From contig NZ_CAMFJF010000001.1 in the NCBI RefSeq assembly GCF_945956895.1, positions 124,001-188,000 on the forward strand: a DNA stretch of 64,000 nt, written 5' to 3'. This DNA is from an uncultured Allobosea sp. (GTDB lineage Bacteria > Pseudomonadota > Alphaproteobacteria > Rhizobiales > Beijerinckiaceae). The position numbers were made by a program, and so were the translations under genes. This document shows, in pieces, positions 9,350 to 18,269 of the stretch (its first letter is position 1; each line of letters starts with the position of its first letter). Below the pieces are notes generated by a model. It ran no database searches. It had not been told where the DNA came from and saw only the letters and a list, made by a program, of their open reading frames with translations.

Positions 9350-9910
9350 TCAGGGCTTGGGCAGGTGCGAAAGCCGTTCCAGGGCGCGCGGCGCGATCTC
9401 GGCCAGGGCGGTGATCGGTTTCCACGCGGCGGCATGGACCTCCTCGACCTGCGCGACGAGCGGCAGGGCCGGATCGGCCAGGAAGAGATATTGCAGGTCG
9501 TGGTGGATATGGGCCGGCTCGCCGCGCGACGGCTTGCCCGGCACGTCATGGCTGTCGATGGTGAAGGGCAGGTCGCCGCCGCGATGCCAGGGATGCAGGC
9601 TAAGACCCTGCACGCCGGTTTCCTCGATCGCCTCGCGGGCCGCCGAGAGATGGAAATGCTCGGCCTCCTCCCAATGGCCGCCGGGCTGGAGCCAGCGGCC
9701 GATCACGACATGGTCGATCAGCAGGACTTGCGCATGGTCGGGCGAGAGCACGAAGGCGCTGGTCGTGAGATGGCCGGGAAAGGTGTCGCGCCGCTCGAGC
9801 GCGTGGCCCTCAGTCATCTGCCAGCGCAGCAGCGCGAGATGCTCGCGCGGGCTCGCGACCTCGGCGCGATAGCGCTCGACGGTGCGGGAGAGATCGTTGC
9901 GGAAATTCAT
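9350..9910 (-). CDS. Nudix hydrolase
   Basis: The 186-residue protein contains a canonical Nudix box fitting GX5EX7REUXEEXGU: GHWEEAE, seven residues, then REAIEETGV. Nudix enzymes cleave nucleoside diphosphates linked to another moiety, using divalent metal bound by the RExxEE glutamates. The substrate is not predictable here. The chosen ATG at 9910 lies four bases after the stop of the DUF3616 gene, implying translational coupling; an upstream in-frame ATG at 9973 would overlap that gene by 57 bases. A short hairpin (9330-9349) follows the gene. Confidence 0.88.
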   Translation of the reverse strand: MNFRNDLSRTVERYRAEVASPREHLALLRWQMTEGHALERRDTFPGHLTTSAFVLSPDHAQVLLIDHVVIGRWLQPGGHWEEAEHFHLSAAREAIEETGVQGLSLHPWHRGGDLPFTIDSHDVPGKPSRGEPAHIHHDLQYLFLADPALPLVAQVEEVHAAAWKPITALAEIAPRALERLSHLPKP

Positions 9911-9914
9911 GAGG

Positions 9915-10955
9915 TCAGCGGGGTTCGAGCGGTAGGCGGTAGGATTCGAAATGCCCGTTCTTCGGGCCGTCATAGCCGATGAGGACCGCGAGACCCTTGC
10001 CGTCCGGCGGGAGCACGGTCACCGATTCCGCCTTGTCGCCGCGGCCGGGGAGATCGCCGAGCGGTGTCGCAGCATCGGGCCTGGCGGGGTCGACCAGCAG
10101 CAGGGAATAGGGCAGGGCCTGTTCCTGCGCCGGCCCCAGCAGGGCGAGCAGGCGGCCGTCGGGGAGGGGCGCGAGATCGCGAATGCCGCGATTGCCGCCA
10201 GCAGGCAGTTCGAAGACGCGTGGCGCTTCGGTCGCGGGCGCATGACCTGGCGCGAACAGGGCCTTGAGCGAAGCGCCGACGAGGAAGCCGCGATTGCCGA
10301 GCGAGGGTGCGCGCAAGCCGACCCAGAGCGTGTCGCCGACGACCGCGAGGCCTTCGACATTCAGGCCGTTATCGTCCATCAGGCTGCGCCCGAAGAAGGC
10401 GCCGGCAGGGCCGGCCGCGCGCAGCATGTCGCTCAGGCGATAGGTCAATTCGACCTTGCCGGCCGGAGAGCCTTCCGCATCGACCTTGATCCGGGCGAGG
10501 TGGAAGGCCGAGAGGCGGAACTCGCCCTTCTTGCGCGAGCAGCCATGCGAGCCCGAGACATAGAAGGCGCCGTCGGCATAGGCGACGGCTTCGCCGTCGA
10601 GTTCGGCGAAGCGGCCGGGCGCCTTGCAGATGCCTTGCGGCGGCTGGCCGAGCGTCTCGGGCGCGGCATCCGTGCCGATGATCGGGAGGGGCGCCTCCGG
10701 GGTGATCCGGTTCTCGGCGATGCGGGCGAACTGGGCGAAGGAGCCCTCGTCATTGATCAGCAGGCAGCGCTGCGTGCCGTTCGCGGCCGGCATGCAGGCA
10801 AGGCCGCTGACGTCCCGCGCCGGCTTGCCCGGCTTCCTGCCTGAGAAGTCGCCGAGCGTCCGGAAGCGCTGCTCCGGGGCGAGCGTGGCCGCCTGGACGA
10901 TGGAAGCGCCGAGCAGGGCCGCAGCAAGGAGAGGAGCGAACAGACGATACCGCAT
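9915..10955 (-). CDS. DUF3616-type secreted protein
   Basis: A 346-residue protein with a signal peptide (RLFAPLLAAALLGASIVQAA). The remainder resembles the DUF3616 family: a beta-propeller-like series of segments such as VSGLACMP, FAELDGEAVAY, NVEGLAVVGDTLWVGLRAP and GIRDLAPLPDGRLLAL, each with the D/N-G-E/A pattern of propeller blades. The function is unknown; a periplasmic or extracellular location is inferred from the signal. It is followed after four bases by the Nudix gene. No strong ribosome site precedes the ATG. The fold assignment is from pattern only. Confidence 0.75.
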   Translation of the reverse strand: MRYRLFAPLLAAALLGASIVQAATLAPEQRFRTLGDFSGRKPGKPARDVSGLACMPAANGTQRCLLINDEGSFAQFARIAENRITPEAPLPIIGTDAAPETLGQPPQGICKAPGRFAELDGEAVAYADGAFYVSGSHGCSRKKGEFRLSAFHLARIKVDAEGSPAGKVELTYRLSDMLRAAGPAGAFFGRSLMDDNGLNVEGLAVVGDTLWVGLRAPSLGNRGFLVGASLKALFAPGHAPATEAPRVFELPAGGNRGIRDLAPLPDGRLLALLGPAQEQALPYSLLLVDPARPDAATPLGDLPGRGDKAESVTVLPPDGKGLAVLIGYDGPKNGHFESYRLPLEPR

Positions 10956-11130
10956 CAGGCGAATCCGGGAGAAGGGGTGCGGATTGAGCGTGAGCCGCCG
11001 GGCGATGTCAAAGATGCGGCGGTGCGATCCCTATGGGATCTTGATGATCCTGCCCCTTGCCTCGTCTCGAACCCCTATGGCGGCGTCCCTAGCTTGTCCG
11101 GGCGGTCCCTGGAGACCGCTCGGGAAACAG

Positions 11131-11343
11131 ATGATGTTCAGTATCCCTCGCAGATCCTTCGGCGGCCCGCTCCAGTTCCTGGTCGGGCGCGATGCGGAAG
11201 GCCATTGGCTCGCCGTCGAGACGCATGGCCGGGGCGGCGGCATCTTCGCGGATCGCGGTGCCGCATTGCGTTATGCCGTCTTCGAGACCGGGCATCGGGC
11301 GCGCGCGGTCCGAATGACCGCGAAAACACTCTCGCTGCTTTGA
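11131..11343 (+). CDS. small conserved-looking hypothetical protein (70 aa)
   Basis: The frame opens with ATGATG after GGGAAAC and ends eight bases before the DapA-like gene, on the same strand. It encodes one compact beta-rich domain with segments FLVGRDAEGHWLAVETHGRGGG and IFADRGAALRYAVFE. These look like a strand-turn-strand followed by a helix, similar in style to small DUF2188-like domains. I do not recognise the family with confidence. Codon use is like the neighbours. The spacing suggests an operon with the DapA-like gene, perhaps extending to the small membrane protein at 12345. Confidence 0.65.
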   Translation: MMFSIPRRSFGGPLQFLVGRDAEGHWLAVETHGRGGGIFADRGAALRYAVFETGHRARAVRMTAKTLSLL

Positions 11344-11351
11344 GGCGCGCC

Positions 11352-12296
11352 ATGAATCACTGGCTTCACGGCATGTTCACCGCGCTGGTCACGCCCTTCG
11401 ACGAGGACGCGATCGACTATGGCGCGCTGGAACGCCTCATTCTCTGGCAGATCGCGCAGGGCGCCGACGGCATCGTGGTCGGCACGGCGACGGGCGAGAG
11501 CCCGACATTGAGCGGAACGGAGCGGGAGGCGCTTTGCGCCGCCGCCCGCCGCATCGCCGGCCGGCATTATCCTGTGATCGCGGCCGTCGGCAGCTATTCG
11601 ACCGCCGGGACGATCGCCGAGATCGCCACCGCCGAGAAGGCCGGTGCCTCGGCCCTGCTGTTGCGCATGCCCTATTACAGCCGGCCGACGCAGGCGGGCC
11701 TCGCGGCCCATGCCCTGGCGGCGGCCGAGGCGACGAACCTCGAGATCATCCTCGACAACGATCCGGATCGCTGCGGCGTCGAGATCGCGGCGGAGACGCT
11801 GGTGCAGCTGGAAGGTGCCGCCAACATCGTCGGCATCCTGGAGCGGCGCGGCGATCTCGCCCGCTGCGACCGCATCGCCCGCTTGCGCGACCGCCGTTTC
11901 ATGCGATTGACCGGCGCGGCCGATACCATTCCGGCCTATCTGCTTGCCGGCGGATGCGGGGCGATCACCAGCGTCGGCAACCTCGCGCCGCATTGGCTGG
12001 CGCGGCTGGAGAGCGCGGCGCGCTCCGAATTCTATGGGCAGGCGCAGATCCTGCAGCGGCGACTGGTTCCGCTGCTCGACCTGCTCGCGCGGGAGCCCGA
12101 CCCGGTCCTGATCAAGCTTGCCCTGTCGATGCTGCATCCCGAGGTCGGCGCGGCCTGCCGCGCGCCGCTCGTGCCGCCGCGCCCGGAATGCGTGCCCCTG
12201 CTTTGCGATGCCATCGAGGACCTGCCGCATCCGCTTGCCGACATGGCGATGAAGGCAGCGCGCAACGGCGCGGCGGTTGCAGCGCGCCGTGCCTGA
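11352..12296 (+). CDS. dihydrodipicolinate synthase/N-acetylneuraminate lyase family protein lacking catalytic residues
   Basis: A 314-residue TIM-barrel protein aligning along its length with E. coli DapA with a constant offset of two residues. Structural motifs remain (VTPFDE, GTATGESPTLS, MPYYSRPTQAG), and so do Tyr109 and Arg140. However, the Schiff-base lysine (K161 in DapA) is Leu163, the proton-relay tyrosine (Y133) is Asp135, and Thr44 is Ala46. It therefore cannot form the usual pyruvate imine and is probably not an aldolase. It may be a regulatory or binding protein, or have a new activity. GAGGCG precedes the ATG. This is not the housekeeping dapA. Confidence 0.85.
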   Translation: MNHWLHGMFTALVTPFDEDAIDYGALERLILWQIAQGADGIVVGTATGESPTLSGTEREALCAAARRIAGRHYPVIAAVGSYSTAGTIAEIATAEKAGASALLLRMPYYSRPTQAGLAAHALAAAEATNLEIILDNDPDRCGVEIAAETLVQLEGAANIVGILERRGDLARCDRIARLRDRRFMRLTGAADTIPAYLLAGGCGAITSVGNLAPHWLARLESAARSEFYGQAQILQRRLVPLLDLLAREPDPVLIKLALSMLHPEVGAACRAPLVPPRPECVPLLCDAIEDLPHPLADMAMKAARNGAAVAARRA

Positions 12297-12344
12297 CCCC
12301 GCAGCGGCGTGGCATCGCCCGCCGCGAACCGAATGGAGGTTTCC

Positions 12345-12506
12345 ATGGCCACGATCGGGGCCTATCGCCGCCGTCGAGAGACGATCTACCGGCATGTCCG
12401 CACGTCATCGGCGGGTGGCTGGAAGGCAGACCTGCTGCATCTGTTCGGCTCTGTCGTTCTGCTCGCCGCGCTGATCGGCGCGCGCGTCTGGTGGCATCTG
12501 CATTGA
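12345..12506 (+). CDS. small single-pass membrane protein (53 aa)
   Basis: The ATG at 12345 is five bases after a perfect GGAGG. The product has a basic N-terminal half (YRRRRETIYRHVR) and one hydrophobic helix around residues 29-49 (LLHLFGSVVLLAALIGARVW), ending HLH. The positive-inside rule predicts a cytoplasmic N-terminus. It starts 48 bases after the DapA-like gene and is followed by a hairpin terminator, so it may be the last gene of that operon. Function unknown. Confidence 0.65.
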   Translation: MATIGAYRRRRETIYRHVRTSSAGGWKADLLHLFGSVVLLAALIGARVWWHLH

Positions 12507-12520
12507 GCCACGTAAACGAA

Positions 12521-12548
12521 AAGGGCGCCGCGATGCCGCGACGCCCTT
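12521..12548. terminator. hairpin terminator between convergent genes
   Basis: AAGGGCG and CGCCCTT arms, extended by inner CGCG pairing, lie between the small membrane protein and aceB. A-rich and T-poor flanks make it better suited to the minus strand. Confidence 0.6.
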
Positions 12549-12573
12549 CCGATTTCATCGATCCGAGCCGAGC

Positions 12574-14181
<1,608 letters not shown>

Positions 14182-14227
14182 GGAAGGTTCTCCGATCAGG
14201 TTGGAGCGATCATTCCTCGAAACACCG

Positions 14228-14237
14228 TTTTGCAAAA
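14228..14237. promoter_or_regulatory. TTTTGCAAAA palindrome upstream of aceB
   Basis: Perfect 10-bp palindrome 47 bases before the aceB start, inside an otherwise AT-rich stretch. TTTGCAAA is the core recognised by RamB/ScfR-type (PccR) regulators of acetate and propionate metabolism, so this is a candidate operator. Confidence 0.45.
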
Positions 14238-14472
14238 TCCGGAAAAAATGACGATCACTTGTTCAATATCGGGAATAATCTCGTTTGTAGGCCAGGAAAC
14301 GAGAATGCTCTTCATGGTTGTGCCTATGCTGCGGTGAACGCAAAATGATGCAACGGCAGGGCCTTTCGCTTCAAAATGTGCAGATAGGCTCGACTTCCGT
14401 AAATCGGCTTCAGCAATTCGTAAGCTCCAACTGCCAACGCTTCCGGGGTCGAATGCGGCAATCCGACCCTGG

Positions 14473-15834
14473 ATGAGACAGATGATCAAGATCGGCTTCC
14501 TGCCTGGGATGGTCAGGCGCTTCCGTAGGGATCAGCGCGGCAACGTGGCGATGATGTTCGGGCTCGCGCTGGTTCCGCTGATGGGCGTCGTCGGCGTCGC
14601 CATCGATTATTCCCGCGCCAGCAACGCGCGCCAGGCCCTGAATTCGGCGATCGACTCCGCGGCGCTGATGGCGGCGCGCGATGCCCAGAAGCTGTCGGAC
14701 GCGGATCTCAGGACCCGTATCAACGCCTGGATCAAGGATAACCTGCCTCCCGACGTGAAGGGGGAATACGACAGCGCGACGATCACGATCGACCGCACGG
14801 CGCGGACGATCAAGATCGCGGCCAAGGCCAATGTGCCGACGACGATCACCAACCTGCTTGGCAAGACCGTGCTGCCGGTCAGCAGCACCAGCCAGTCGAC
14901 CTGGGGAACCAACACGATCGAGCTCGCGCTGGTGCTCGATAACACCGGGTCTATGGCTCAAAACAACAAGATGACGAACCTGAAGACGGCTTCGAAGAGC
15001 CTTCTCACCATCATGAAGAACGCCGCCATCACGACGGATCAGATCCGCGTCTCGATCGTACCATTCAACACGCAGGTCCGCATCTCACGCAGCTTCAAGG
15101 ACGAGACGTGGATGCGCTATGGACTGGTACGAAATGTAACTTACAACACAAACAATCGTGCTTATTACGTAAATAATACAAATATCAGAGTATACGATAC
15201 AGGTAATCTAAGCTGCGATTCAAGTGGAATTACATGTACGTACAAAACGGTCACGAAATCGACTTGGTCGGCTTCCAGCCAGGGTTGCATCACAGACCGC
15301 GACAAGAACTACGATACCACGGATGGTGGGTCGTATTCGGCAAGTGAACAGCAATATCCGGCATTCTGGTGCAGCCAGACGTCGCTCGCGGAAATCATGC
15401 CGCTGAGCTCCGACTGGACGGCCCTGTCCGCGCGGGTCGACACGATGACGCCGGCTGGCAACACGAACGTCACGATCGGCGCCATGTGGGGCTGGGCGAC
15501 CTTGACGCCGGCCGCGCCCTTCACCGAGGCGAAGCCTGCGACCGAGCCGAACCTCAAGAAGTACATGATCCTGCTGACGGACGGCGACAACACGGAAAAC
15601 CGCTTTACCGCCACAGGCAGCGATATCGACGCACGCACCAGGCTCGCCTGCACGAATGCCAAGGCGGCCGGCATCAAAATCTACACGATCCGCGTCATCG
15701 ATGGTGACGCCGACCTGCTCAAAGGCTGCGCCAGCGATCCCAGCATGTATTACGACGTGACGAATGCCTCGCAGCTCGACCCGATCTTCAAGGCGATCGC
15801 CAACGAGATCAGCGCGGTGCGTCTGACCCTGTAA
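14473..15834 (+). CDS. TadG-like pilus assembly protein with von Willebrand factor A domain
   Basis: The 453-residue protein begins with the TadE/TadG N-terminus: basic RRFRRDQRGN, then one membrane helix (VAMMFGLALVPLMGVVGVAI) followed by DYSRA. A VWA domain with MIDAS-type motif LVLDNTGSM starts near residue 155, and ILLTDGDNT follows later. TadG proteins are exported accessory parts of Flp pilus or tight-adherence systems, but no other tad genes are nearby. Starts at 14473 and 14482 are both possible. A patch at 15130-15260 is AT-rich and Asn/Tyr/Thr-rich, unlike the rest. The 3' end overlaps the convergent HD gene by 26 bases. Confidence 0.88.
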   Translation: MRQMIKIGFLPGMVRRFRRDQRGNVAMMFGLALVPLMGVVGVAIDYSRASNARQALNSAIDSAALMAARDAQKLSDADLRTRINAWIKDNLPPDVKGEYDSATITIDRTARTIKIAAKANVPTTITNLLGKTVLPVSSTSQSTWGTNTIELALVLDNTGSMAQNNKMTNLKTASKSLLTIMKNAAITTDQIRVSIVPFNTQVRISRSFKDETWMRYGLVRNVTYNTNNRAYYVNNTNIRVYDTGNLSCDSSGITCTYKTVTKSTWSASSQGCITDRDKNYDTTDGGSYSASEQQYPAFWCSQTSLAEIMPLSSDWTALSARVDTMTPAGNTNVTIGAMWGWATLTPAAPFTEAKPATEPNLKKYMILLTDGDNTENRFTATGSDIDARTRLACTNAKAAGIKIYTIRVIDGDADLLKGCASDPSMYYDVTNASQLDPIFKAIANEISAVRLTL

Positions 15835-16438
15835 GCCCGCCCCCGCCGAGCGCAGCGAAGCGCGCCAGGAAGCGCGCTTGCGCCGCCTCGGTGTCGAGCG
15901 GATCGAGCCAGGCCAGGACCTCGGCCGGCAGCGCCTGCGGCCGGCCGAAGAATTTCAGCGCCTCCTCGCGGCCGAAGCCGGCGAGGCGCGTGGCCTCGAA
16001 GAAGGCGGCGATGGTATCGGCCTCCTTGATCCTGCGCTTCAGGGCGGCCGGCGTCGCCGCCGGCAGGCCGAAGCGCAGATGGATCGCTGCCAGCAGGCGC
16101 AGTTCCACGCTCTTGTAGGCGTCGCCCATCACCACCTTGAACGGCGAGATCATGTCGCCGATCACATATTCAGGCGCGTCATGCAGCAGCGCCATCAGGC
16201 GCCAGCCCTCGCTCCAATCCGGGTTGAGATGGCTCGCGATCGCCTCGACCAGCAGCGAATGCTGCGCGACCGAGAAGGAATGAGCGCCGTGGGTCTGCCC
16301 GTTCCAGCGGGCGACGCGGGCAAGCCCGTGGGCGATGTCCTCGATCTCGATGTCGAGCGGCGAGGGATCGAGCAGATCGAGCCTTCGGCCCGAGAGCATG
16401 CGCTGCCAGGCGCGCGGCGGGGCGGAGCTACGGGCCAT
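15809..16438 (-). CDS. HD-domain hydrolase, YfbR-like 5'-nucleotidase family
   Basis: The 209-residue protein carries an HD metal-dependent phosphohydrolase core. The residues are a histidine in FSVAQHSLLV, the HD pair in MALLHDAPEYVIGD, and the closing aspartate in IKEADTIAAFF. This pattern and length match YfbR-type proteins, which dephosphorylate deoxyribonucleoside monophosphates in E. coli; activity here is inferred. The start MARSSAPP at 16438 was chosen because the longer frame reads through the palindromic repeat upstream. Its last 26 bases overlap the end of the convergent tadG gene. Confidence 0.85.
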   Translation of the reverse strand: MARSSAPPRAWQRMLSGRRLDLLDPSPLDIEIEDIAHGLARVARWNGQTHGAHSFSVAQHSLLVEAIASHLNPDWSEGWRLMALLHDAPEYVIGDMISPFKVVMGDAYKSVELRLLAAIHLRFGLPAATPAALKRRIKEADTIAAFFEATRLAGFGREEALKFFGRPQALPAEVLAWLDPLDTEAAQARFLARFAALGGGGLTGSDAPR

Positions 16439-16452
16439 GGTCAGGCTTTTCC

Positions 16453-16552
16453 CGTCATTGCGAGGAGAGAAGCGACGAAGCAATCCAGGGGGACCGGGCT
16501 GAATCGTTTCACCCAGTCCTCCCTGGATTGCTTCGCTACGCTCGCAATGACG
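16453..16552. repeat. intergenic palindromic repeat, family 2 (copy 1)
   Basis: Inverted repeat with arms CGTCATTGCGAGGAG and CGCTCGCAATGACG, inner AAGCAATCCAGGGGG and CCTGGATTGCTTCG. Other copies are at 48375-48517, 53190-53335 and 56001-56099. Confidence 0.9.
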
Positions 16553-16580
16553 AGGTGGGGCACGAGGGCGATATTCGTCG

Positions 16581-17222
16581 TCATGCCGCGCGGCTGTCAC
16601 GCGCCAGCGCGGCGCATTCGCTCCAGCGAAAGCAGCCGGTCAGGTGGTCGTTCACCAACCCGCAGGCCTCCATGAAGGCGTAGACGATGGTGGGACCGCA
16701 GAAGGTGAAGCCGGCCCTCTTCAACTCCTTCGATATCGTCTCCGAAACATTGGTCTGGGTCGGCACCTCGCCCTGCGTGCGATAGCTGTTCTGCAGGACG
16801 CGGCCGTCGAGGTGCTTCCAGAGGAAGTCCGCGAAGGGCTCGCGCTCGCTGAGCCTGAGATAGGCCTGCGCGCTCTTGACCGTGCCCTCGATCTTACCGC
16901 GATGGCGGATGATGCCGGGATCGGCGAGCAGGCGCTGGATATCGGCTTCGGTGAAGCGCGCGACCTTTTCCGGCTCGAAATCGGCGAAGCCGGCACGGAA
17001 CGCGTCGCGCTTCCTCAGGATGGTGATCCAGGAGAGGCCGGCCTGGAAGCCGTCGAGGATCAGCTTCTCCCAGAGCGCGCGGGAATCGTATTCCGGCACG
17101 CCCCATTCGGTGTCGTGATAGGCGAGATAGAGCGGGTCGGTGCCCGGCCAGCGGCAGCGGAACTTGCCATCCGGGCCTTGGATGGCGACGCGCTCTTCGG
17201 TCAGGATGTCGGCGCCACTCAT
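16581..17222 (-). CDS. tag: DNA-3-methyladenine glycosylase I
   Basis: Tag excises 3-methyladenine from alkylated DNA to start base-excision repair. The 213-residue protein has the helix-hairpin-helix fold with family blocks RCRWPGTDPLYLAYHDTEWGVP, GFQAGLSWITILRKRDAFR and GFTFCGPTIVYAFMEACGLVNDH. The Tag zinc ligands are visible: Cys23, His36, and the His and Cys of NDHLTGC near the C-terminus. The ATG overlaps the stop of ygfZ by four bases (ATGA), so the two genes are translationally coupled. Start certain from the overlap and conserved N-terminus. Confidence 0.95.
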   Translation of the reverse strand: MSGADILTEERVAIQGPDGKFRCRWPGTDPLYLAYHDTEWGVPEYDSRALWEKLILDGFQAGLSWITILRKRDAFRAGFADFEPEKVARFTEADIQRLLADPGIIRHRGKIEGTVKSAQAYLRLSEREPFADFLWKHLDGRVLQNSYRTQGEVPTQTNVSETISKELKRAGFTFCGPTIVYAFMEACGLVNDHLTGCFRWSECAALARDSRAA

Positions 17223-18118
17223 AGGGCAGCTCCTGCGGTGACTCCAAAGCCAGCCTCGCCGGGGAAGGGGAAGCGGATGAAGTCGGGTTTTTCCGCGAGA
17301 TGGAAGGCGAGCCCGCCGCCAAGCGGGGTTATGCCGGCGGCGAGCGCGTCAGCCAGCCGGTCGAGGCGGAGCAGGGCGAGCGCCCGGCCATTCGCGCCCG
17401 AGCCGACGGTGCCGAGCGGCTTGCCGCCGGCCGTGGCCTCGGCGCCGGTCTCGGTCGCGATGCCATCGTCGAAGACGATCGGCACGACGCGGGTGCGGGC
17501 CGTGCCGCGATGCTGCATGCGGGAGACGACCTCCTGCCCGATATAGCAGCCCTTCTTGAAGGAGACGCCGCCGAGCTGGTCGAGCAGCGCCTCATGCGGG
17601 AAGGTGTCGCCATAGGCGAAGTCGCGTCCACCTGCGGGCACGCCGAGCGTGATGCGACGTGCGTGATAGGCCTCCGGCTCGGCGGTGACGAGCGCCTCGA
17701 TGCCCTCACGATCGGCAATGGCGCGCTGGCCGAGCGCCGGCAGGCGCGGGTCGTCATAGACGAAGCCGGCATCCGCGGGCAGGGGGGCGCCATCGACCGA
17801 GGCCAGCACGGCGCTCTTCTCGGTGAGATCCTCGAGCGCGACCTTGGCGCGCAGCTTGTAGAGCTTCAGGCGTTTCATCAGGTCTGCGGTCTGGAGCAGG
17901 GGCGTCTCGAGCAGGAAGCCGCCGCCATCCTCCGGCGTCAGCGCGAGGATGAAGAAATCGCAGATCATCTTGCCTTGCGGCGTCAGCAGCGCGCCGTAGC
18001 CGGCCTGTCCGGGCACGACCGGGTCGAGATCGTTGGTCACGAGGTTCTGCAGGAAATCGCGCGCGTCATCGCCGCTGACGCGGATGACGCCGCGATCGAT
18101 CAATCGGGTTGCGGACAT
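17219..18118 (-). CDS. ygfZ: folate-dependent protein YgfZ/GcvT family (Fe-S cluster repair)
   Basis: YgfZ uses tetrahydrofolate to help build or repair certain iron-sulfur enzymes such as MiaB. The 299-residue protein has the GcvT-like fold. The hallmark KGCYIGQEVVSRMQHRG near residue 200 contains the conserved cysteine, and ALLTPQGKMICDFFI is in the N-terminal half. The frame extends 51 codons upstream, but homology starts at MSATRLIDRGVIRVSG (18118). It is divergent from the dihydroorotase-like gene across 151 bases and overlaps tag by four bases downstream. Confidence 0.92.
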   Translation of the reverse strand: MSATRLIDRGVIRVSGDDARDFLQNLVTNDLDPVVPGQAGYGALLTPQGKMICDFFILALTPEDGGGFLLETPLLQTADLMKRLKLYKLRAKVALEDLTEKSAVLASVDGAPLPADAGFVYDDPRLPALGQRAIADREGIEALVTAEPEAYHARRITLGVPAGGRDFAYGDTFPHEALLDQLGGVSFKKGCYIGQEVVSRMQHRGTARTRVVPIVFDDGIATETGAEATAGGKPLGTVGSGANGRALALLRLDRLADALAAGITPLGGGLAFHLAEKPDFIRFPFPGEAGFGVTAGAAL

Positions 18119-18269
18119 GGACAGCCGTTCCAGTTCTGATGTCGGGCCGAAGCTCGTCAGCCGAATGGGGATGATGGCGCCACCCGAAAACTGTTTGGGC
18201 TTCCGGGACGGCGCGTTGGCCGATAGGTAGGCTGCATCCCGCCTTTGCTCAACCTCCCGGAGACATGCC

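Noticed and set aside
15809-15834. Frameshift or misassembly at the tadG/HD-gene end overlap
   Set aside because: Both reading frames end with normal C-termini; a 26-base convergent overlap is common in compact genomes.
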